From: Chionis minor
Lineage: Eukaryota > Chordata > Aves > Charadriiformes > Chionididae
NCBI GenBank assembly: GCA_013398295.1
Contig: VZSF01008202.1
Location: 124,229 to 188,228 of the forward strand
Reading direction: 5' to 3'
Length of the DNA: 64,000 bases
In this document: piece after piece, positions 57,246 through 64,000 of the stretch
Position numbering within the stretch: position 1 is the stretch's first letter
Layout of the letters: every line of letters begins with the position of its first letter
The notes under the pieces: generated by a model
The model's input: the letters and a program-made list of their open reading frames with translations, nothing else
Database searches by the model: none
Told to the model about the DNA's origin: nothing
Position numbers and translations under genes: made by a program

Positions 57246-58608
57246 ATAATGATTCGGCACAGTCACTCCTGTCTTGAGTAGGAAAAAGAACGATGCAACC
57301 TCTGCGGGTTCCCTGCCAACCTTTGAACACTCCCAATTTTCCAAAGCCTCGTGCTAACCCTTTCCCTAAATGCTCTCGTGCATCACAACCTGCCATTTTC
57401 AGGGGCAGGTATCTTATAACCTGGCATTTTCGTGGGCAGGAATCTCCGCATAAAAAGCTTGATACAGTCAATTCACAATTAGTTCCAGTAATGAGGTGCT
57501 GGGTTAAAACACCCAAAGCAAAATACTTCTGCTATGCAAAACATATGTAAATTAGGCTGCAGCAACAGATTGAGCACATTTACCTTTGAAAAACTTCTGA
57601 AGCCATTAACGTGGAAAGTGGGAACATCTTTGAACACCAGTCAGCTAAACCATAACCATGAGTGCTGGAGGAAAACGGGGCACAAAACCCCACCACAGGA
57701 CCACTCCACCTAAGGATGAAGGACATTTTGATCTAGATGCATCCCGCAGAGGGTTAGACCCTTAAATGAAGTGTTTTAATTAGGAGCTCTGTTTAGATTT
57801 GGTGTCTGAGCTCTGTCCATAGACAGCAGAAAGAGTGAAGTCCTTCCAGAGTGATTTCAGCCCAGAGAGAGAAAGCCACCCTCTGTCCCTGGCTGACTCG
57901 TCGCTCCTTGTTTTACCAGGTTCTCACTTAGGTGCTTCAGCTACCAGCATTTTTAGGTGGGATGTGTCCAGACCTTTGTGACTTCTCCTTGGCTCAGAGC
58001 CTAGAGTTTTCAAGACTGTGACATTATTCTAGCACAATAAAAAATAATAACTAAACCACCTGTTCTAGGGACCATCTGTCTCAGGAGAGTAGTACAAAAT
58101 ATGATTGATGAAGGACTGGAAAGGACATTCCAGCTGACTGCACTCTGAGAACCATTAACACCATTTTATGAGTCTACCAAAATTCATTTTTAAATTACAT
58201 ATATTTCTTAATCTCTGCTGCTTTGGTTGGGTAGCTGTTCCACGGCCTCCTTCCCATTTTCTAGTCTATTTGACTTCTTTGTGCAAAGTCTGTCCTGTAA
58301 CTATAGTTCCTCTGCCACTGTGGGGTCTGTCCTGCAGTGTGGACCTTACCTTCCCCACCTGGAAACAGCTGGACTAACTCTTGCCTCTTCTTGCTAAGAG
58401 TTTTAAGAAAGAAGCCAGATGCTGGAAAAGCTGTGGGTCTTTATCTCTTGGTCTTAGTTGTGTCACCTTGCAGCTAAATAGTGGTGAGATCTGGAGGTGA
58501 CACCGTCATGGCATCCAATGTTCAGCAGCCAGTAGCCCTGCCTTGACTACTGTTGATCTCCACATGTAGCTACATCACGTGCTGGTCCGTGAGCTGCATC
58601 AGGCATAG
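57246..58608. other. Unique sequence, no gene recognised
   Basis: About 1.4 kb. It contains a 31-bp-spaced duplicated hairpin (57387-57445); otherwise nothing is recognised. Confidence 0.5.
57387..57445 (+). repeat. Two-copy 31-bp tandem repeat with hairpin potential
   Basis: AACCTGCCATTTTCAGGGGC... (57387-57414) recurs as AACCTGGCATTTTCGTGGGC... (57418-57445) with a few mismatches. The first copy can pair CCTGCC with GGCAGG. Confidence 0.75.
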
Positions 58609-59160
58609 ACATAGAATCATAGAATCACTTGGGTTGGAAGAGACCTTCAAGATCATCGAGTCCAACCATAAACCTATGCCAAAACCACCCCTAACCCATG
58701 TCCCTCAGCACCACGTCTGCCCGGCTTTTAAATACCTCCAGGGACGGCGATTCCACCCCCTCCCTGGGCAGCCTGTTCCAATGCCTGATAACCCTTTCCA
58801 TAAAGAAGTTTTTCCTAATCTCCAACCTAAACCTCCCCTGGCACAACTTGAGGCCATTTCCTCTTGTCCTGTTGCTTGTTCCTTGGGAGAAGAGATTGAC
58901 ACCCCCTGGCTAGAACCTCCTTTCAGGGAGTTGTAGAGAGTGAGAAGGTCTCCCCTCAACCTTCTCTTCTCCAGGCTGAACAATCCCAACTCTCTCAGCC
59001 GCTCCTCATGAGACTTGTTCTCCAGACCCCTCACCAGCTCCGTTGCCCTTGTCTGGACACGCTCCAGCCCCTCAATGTCTCTCTGATACTGCAGTGCCCA
59101 AAACTGAACACAGCACTCGAGCTGCGGCCTCACCAGTGCTGAGTACAGGGGCATAATCAC
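58609..59160 (-). mobile_element. CR1 fragment, antisense
   Basis: Tail repeats CATAGAATCATAGAATCACT, 3' UTR, and the ORF2 C-terminus on the minus strand (frame 58705-59172: [55 protein letters not shown]). The frame is open for about 150 codons. It is highly similar to the 51005 copy and extends to an equivalent, slightly shorter 5' point (GTACAGGGGCATAATCAC). Confidence 0.95.
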
Positions 59161-60728
59161 AAACATAAACAAAACCCAAAGATAAACCCAAGAAAATTAT
59201 TTCACTGCTGGACTGCGATGGCTGGGGCCACATGTGCAGCATGGCACGGGGCAGTGAGTGAGCGCTGAGCAGGCAAGAGGGCTGAGCTTGGGGGGAAAAT
59301 ACCCCAACGGCGATTGAGTTGAACTCTTCATAGAGCGAAACCTGAGATGTGTGAGTGGCTCCGTTACTCCGACACTACCACAGTTTGCATATCTCAATCC
59401 ACCCAGCAGGAACCAAAGTGAGTGTAATAGAAAGCAAATTATAGACAGACCAGCAAAGAGATTAAGGTTAAAGATAATCGTTGTATATCGATCCGGTTAA
59501 TGACTTGGGAATAGAAGTTTAGAGACACATGAACAGTTTTCTGCACAAAACCAGTGTTGAACGTAATAGTTGAATCCTGGAAATGCCATGTGGTCCTTAG
59601 CAGGCAGGCCTTTCTGCAGGAGAGCTAACTGCTGGTGACAGCACGGAGCGCTCTGAGCCTGCCCCGGGTATCACGGGTGACGCAGTCATCACGCCTGTTC
59701 CCCAGTTTGCTCCCAAAGCTGGTCCAGGGCCTGATCTAGACCTCGTGCTGGGAGTGAGGCTATGCTGAGGTGCTCTGCCTTCCGCACACAGGCACTGGGG
59801 CTGCTCCAAGGGCTCTGCTCCAAGTGACAGAGAGTTACAGGTAACCCCAGCAGGTGTCTCTTTGAGGCTGACTGAAGCTCTCCCCGCTGTGAAGAAACTT
59901 TAAGCTAGTTCTCATCAAAGGGAGTGAGTTTGGGCTGAGCCGCCTCATCCCCTGGAGCAGGAGCTGAGCTCCACAGCTGACCGTAGGACGGAGATGACAG
60001 ATTCCAACCTGCGCCTTGGACTCTCTCCCAACCTGAGGAGCTGCAACTAGGTCCCTGGCTCCCTCTCCCAAGTTGAATATCATGGGCTCTCCTCTGCTCT
60101 CCTGCGCTTCTGCAGTCACAGGGTTAATGCACTAAACCCAAATTTCCAGCTGATAGAAGAATTCACAGTTTCAGGCTGTTCACTGAGTTTGTCATTGTAT
60201 GGTATAAGGTTAATATTAAAAAGCAGCCTTGGAGCCAGGCAGCGCTGGTGAAGCAGAAGAAGGCTCAGACTCGATGGTGGAGAGCACTGGGCTCATCAGG
60301 ACCATGTGGTATTTTGCAGCATCAAGCCTCCATCACCCACGTTATTTTGTCTCTACCAAAACAGCCTCCATGAAATGCAAAAGTCAGCCAGTGAAAGGCC
60401 ACGCCATACAGCAAAGGCTTTTTTTTCTGCTTGGGCTTTTTCTAACCTGCAGTTAATTGATTGCCAATTAACTTGCAAACCTGGTCACTCCCTGCATATT
60501 AATAGCAGACTATAAATGCATGCACTCTGCCCTACAGAGACATGAAATGTTCCTTGCCTGAAACAAAAGTTAGGGGGAGGATTATGCTCAAACTAACCTT
60601 AACAAATGTGTCATTAACCATCTTGAGTTAATTGGTTACAGATTAACACAGGGGCAAAACCCTGCACCTGAAGGCTTTACGACCACTTTTTTTTTAACAT
60701 TATCCTCAACTCACTTGGGGGTGAACTG
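59161..60728. other. Unique sequence, no gene recognised
   Basis: About 1.57 kb with no supported exon; the frames at 59835-60119 (minus) and 60229-60456 have no domain. Confidence 0.5.
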
Positions 60729-61320
60729 CCTGGGCTGCATCCCCACAGCGGGGGCAGCAGGGCCGGGGGGGGATTCTGCCCCTCTGCTCCGCTCGGGGGA
60801 GACCCCACCTGGAATACTGCCTCCAGCTCCGGGGGTCCCAACAGCAGAAGGACACGGAGCTGTTGGAGCGGGGCCGGAGGAGGCCCCGGAGATGCTGGGA
60901 GGGCTGGAGCCCCTCTGCTGGGAGGACAGGCTGGGAGAGCTGGGGGGGTTCAGCCTGGAGAAGAGAAGGCTCCGGGGAGACCTTTGAGGCTCTTCCAGCA
61001 CCTAAAGGGGCTCCAGGAAAGCTGGGGAGGGACTCTGGGTCAGGGAGTGGAGCCATAGGATGAGGGGAAACGGTTTTAAACTGGAAGAGGGGAGATTTAG
61101 ATGAGATATTAGGCAGAAGATCCTGGCTGTGAGGGTGGGGAGCCCCTGGCCAGGGTTGCCCAGAGAAGCTGTGGCTGCCCCATCCCTGGAGGTTCAAGAC
61201 CAGGTTGGACGGGGCTTGGAGCAACCTGGTCTGGTGGGAGGTGTCCCTGCCCAGGGCAGGGGGGTGGAACTGGATGATCTTTAAGGTCCCTTCCAGCCCA
61301 AACCAGTCTATGACTCTGTG
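60729..61320 (+). mobile_element. CR1, GC-rich subfamily
   Basis: Begins GGGCTGCATCCCCACAGCGG and includes a long G run, then the segment coding for ELLERG-like and [23 protein letters not shown] peptide in the wrong frame. The 3' UTR ends AGTCTATGACTCTGTG. The first about 250 and last about 150 bases are nearly identical to the minus-strand copy at 33470-34211, while the middle differs. Confidence 0.93.
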
Positions 61321-64000
61321 AAGAAAGATAAAATACAATGTCATCAGTATGGCTGCTCTGGCATCGGGACAAGCAACGAAATGCACCTTCTACTCAGCAA
61401 CTACGGGATCCTGTTTGCTGGTTCTCTCTTTATACCCAAAGAGAGGGTATAACAAGGGCCTGTGCCCTCTTTTGCTCTGCCCCGCAATCACACGTGTGGT
61501 TTACACATGCAATAGGCAGCTGCACACCCTGGGTACTGGGCAGACATCAAGGAAACACCTTGATGGGCTTATCACCTTGCAGAACTGACAGATAGAAAGA
61601 GCAGCTTCTTCAGGTGGGAGAGTGGGTGTGCTGCGAGTTCTCACAATGAAAATGGTGTGAAGAAATTATGTGGGCAAAGGTAGGATGGCAATAATAACAG
61701 CGCTACTACGCCTGCAGCGCCTGCCTAGTTTTATAGACACACATGTACACACACTTTGCAGTTTCGGCTTGTTTCTGAATCCTGGAGTACAGTAAGCACC
61801 ACTGGAGAGTTCATAAGCTTTCTAAGAAACCATGTATTAGTAATCATGCAATGCAGTTAATTCCACAGACAAACAAAACCTAAATTAGGAAGGCCTCTTC
61901 AAGATCTCTCTGGAAGCGTGCCTTGTAATATTTCAAGCCATGTTGGCCCTCAACATGGTCTTGAGGACCACTGGGCATCCCCTTCAGCATAGCTTTGTTT
62001 GGGGAAAACTTCACCCCAGTTCTGCAAACCACTTACAACAATTCTCGAACTATTCACCGGAGGACAATGGTTTAGGAACCACTACTTTGGAGACATCTTC
62101 AGCCTCCTCCAGGCCAGGACCACAGCACTATTGAGCAGCACCAGAGGAAGCAGAAGAATTAATGTCTTGCCACCTTCCCCACAGACCTGCGATCTGGCCA
62201 GAAGTCCTTCTTGTAACTTTCTCTAAAATTATGTCTGTTCCAAATAAGAACTTTAAAGTCCATAGTTTACAAAAGTGACCTTTCCGAGGTTTTTGGGGCA
62301 ACACTTTCTTCAGGCCAGCTTCTAACTGATGTTATCCATGTAGGAATGAAGAACCAAAAAGGAGCTATTCTCAAGCATGGCGGAGCCTGGCTTAGTTAGT
62401 GCTCAGTTTTCTCAGGTCGTTCCAGTCCTTGGAGTCCTTAGGGAGGGGAACCCGCAGGCCCTTCAGAAGCAACTACGTTGGATCACTTGTATGTCACATA
62501 CTGCAGATCTACTTGCGCATTCTTGAGACCGAGCTGCCCTCATTGCCAAGTCAATAATAACCAGTGAGACACGAGAGCTAAAGAAGTTTCCTTCCATCAC
62601 CAGCAACACCACAGGTAGAGGAACGAGAGAAGAACAGATTTGCGAGTAACATATCTGGCAAGCAGAAGATACATGCCTTGGCTGAGCTGAGCAGTGGCTG
62701 TTATTTGACCACTGGTATGGTTGAAAACAACTCTAACATTACTGTGTTTGAACAAAAATGTCCAAATAGTTCTAATAATTCATCTAAGAGTTAACAGAAA
62801 TGGGGCCAAGTCTTCTCAGGAGAGACAACAGTGCTCTGCACAAAACTAAAGCGGGATAAAATTAACTGGGAACATAACAGTAAACAAACTCGAGCACAGC
62901 CTTCCTGTTGCTTAATTACAATTTCTGTCTGGGAGCGCTGCAGTTGTACCAGAATCCCGCCGTACTCCATGAACCACTTTCATCCCTAGCCAAAGAGTTT
63001 GGAATCGAAGACAACCGACCCCAAGAAAACACCGGTCAGCAAAGCACATTGCAACCCGGTCCCCTGGGGTTACAACCGCACACACCTTTTAACTCCACGC
63101 TGCCAGAGAGACCTGGGGAGTCTTTGCGGTAATCACTGCCGTGGGAATGAGTAGGTCCCCTCCACCTTAAACCTGATGGCTCCCCAGAGCTGGAATTTAC
63201 CTCCTGCTCTCCCCCAGGTTGTGCCCTCCCACTGCTGTAATAAGGCTTCCAGGGCGAGTAGAGGAACTACGGCTTCTATTTGGTGACAGCTTGCAGGTGG
63301 TACGAGGCTTCCATGGGGAATGAGGAGGAGGGGGAAGAAAGGAGGCTCAGAAGATGGAACACGTATCTGCACAACCCCTAACTGTTGTGCTGACGGCTTC
63401 TTCAATGAGAAGAGTTATTCTTGTAAAGGGATCATTTCGTTTGCAGATGCAACATATTTTGAAGAACCTATCGGGTCAAGATTTTTTGAACAAACAAAGC
63501 TAGATTAACACCTCTTTTGTTTTGGGTTGGGGTATTTTTTGCACAAGAAAATTAGACGTAAAATTGTTGGTTGTGGGCGGGTGGACACAACTTACAATGG
63601 AAACTATTTTCAGAAGTTTCTGAGATATCCAGCATAGAAAAGAAAAAAACCAACAGCACAAAAACACAGAAAAGAAGGATTTAATTTCACGTGGTACAAA
63701 ATGAAATGCTTCATTTGGGGTTTCACCTTTTCAGTTCTTTTTTCTTTTTTACAAATTCAGAGTGTCTTTTGAACAGAAATAGAAAAATTGAAGCTTTCTG
63801 TTTTGCAAACGCCAACAGAAAATATTGTAACTTCTTCAATCTTTTTTATTCAGTTCTTGAGGACTTTTTTAACCAGATGATCCATTACTGACTTTTTAGT
63901 TGACAGTGTTATTTAAAATGCTTTGCTCAACCTAAATACGAGCCTCCCAGGGGAAAATAAGTTAATCTAAAAATACCATGTACCTCTAAAAATACAGCTA
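61321..64000. other. Unique sequence, no confirmed gene
   Basis: About 2.7 kb without repeats. The stretch 62944-63132 reads as a 62-codon open frame with balanced composition after an AG and before TAA, but the peptide is not recognised and no partner exon is visible. The rest is AT-rich and featureless. Confidence 0.45.

Overview
This window looks like non-coding nuclear DNA from a bird. The main evidence is at least 17 fragments of CR1, the dominant avian non-LTR retrotransposon. They carry the family's 3' ends (ATTCTATGATTCTATG-type 8-bp tails), 5' truncation, and the C-terminal reverse-transcriptase (RT) peptide block around [15 protein letters not shown]. One older CR1-like relic is also present. 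CR1 sequence covers roughly 8 kb, about 13% of the window. I found no confident protein-coding exon, rRNA or tRNA gene, CRISPR array or prokaryotic feature. Apart from the CR1 RT remnants, the longer open frames have no recognisable domain and are of a length expected by chance.

Layout. 1-5.6 kb: unique AT-rich sequence with three CR1 copies; the third runs into a (TTCTA)n array and is duplicated around a single N at 5314. 5.6-16.7 kb: unique sequence with one CR1, a (CA)12 tract, a G-rich tract and a pure 545-base T homopolymer (11706-12250). 16.7-20.1 kb: one CR1, then a (TA)12 tract, a single N at 17804, and a perfect palindrome with two 1149-bp arms (17805-20102). 20.1-35 kb: mostly unique, with six CR1 fragments. 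35-51 kb: unique except for one CR1 at 41.3 kb. 51-61.3 kb: a CR1-rich stretch that includes the least decayed copy (53322-54500, minus), an RT-deleted copy head-to-head with it, and the ancient relic near 57.1 kb. 61.3-64 kb: unique.

The most noteworthy observations concern genome structure and assembly. The palindrome ends exactly at an N. The 38 bases before that N are a noisy version of the palindrome's own right-arm start, so the left arm is probably a fold-back assembly artefact. The N at 5314 likewise marks an unmerged overlap. The 545-T run is too long and pure to accept without read support. On the biology side, two copies of one GC-rich CR1 subfamily (33.5 kb and 60.7 kb) are nearly identical at both ends but divergent in the middle, which suggests a mosaic. 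Two other CR1 copies have internal deletions, one with visible microhomology. No gene network or operon can be described.
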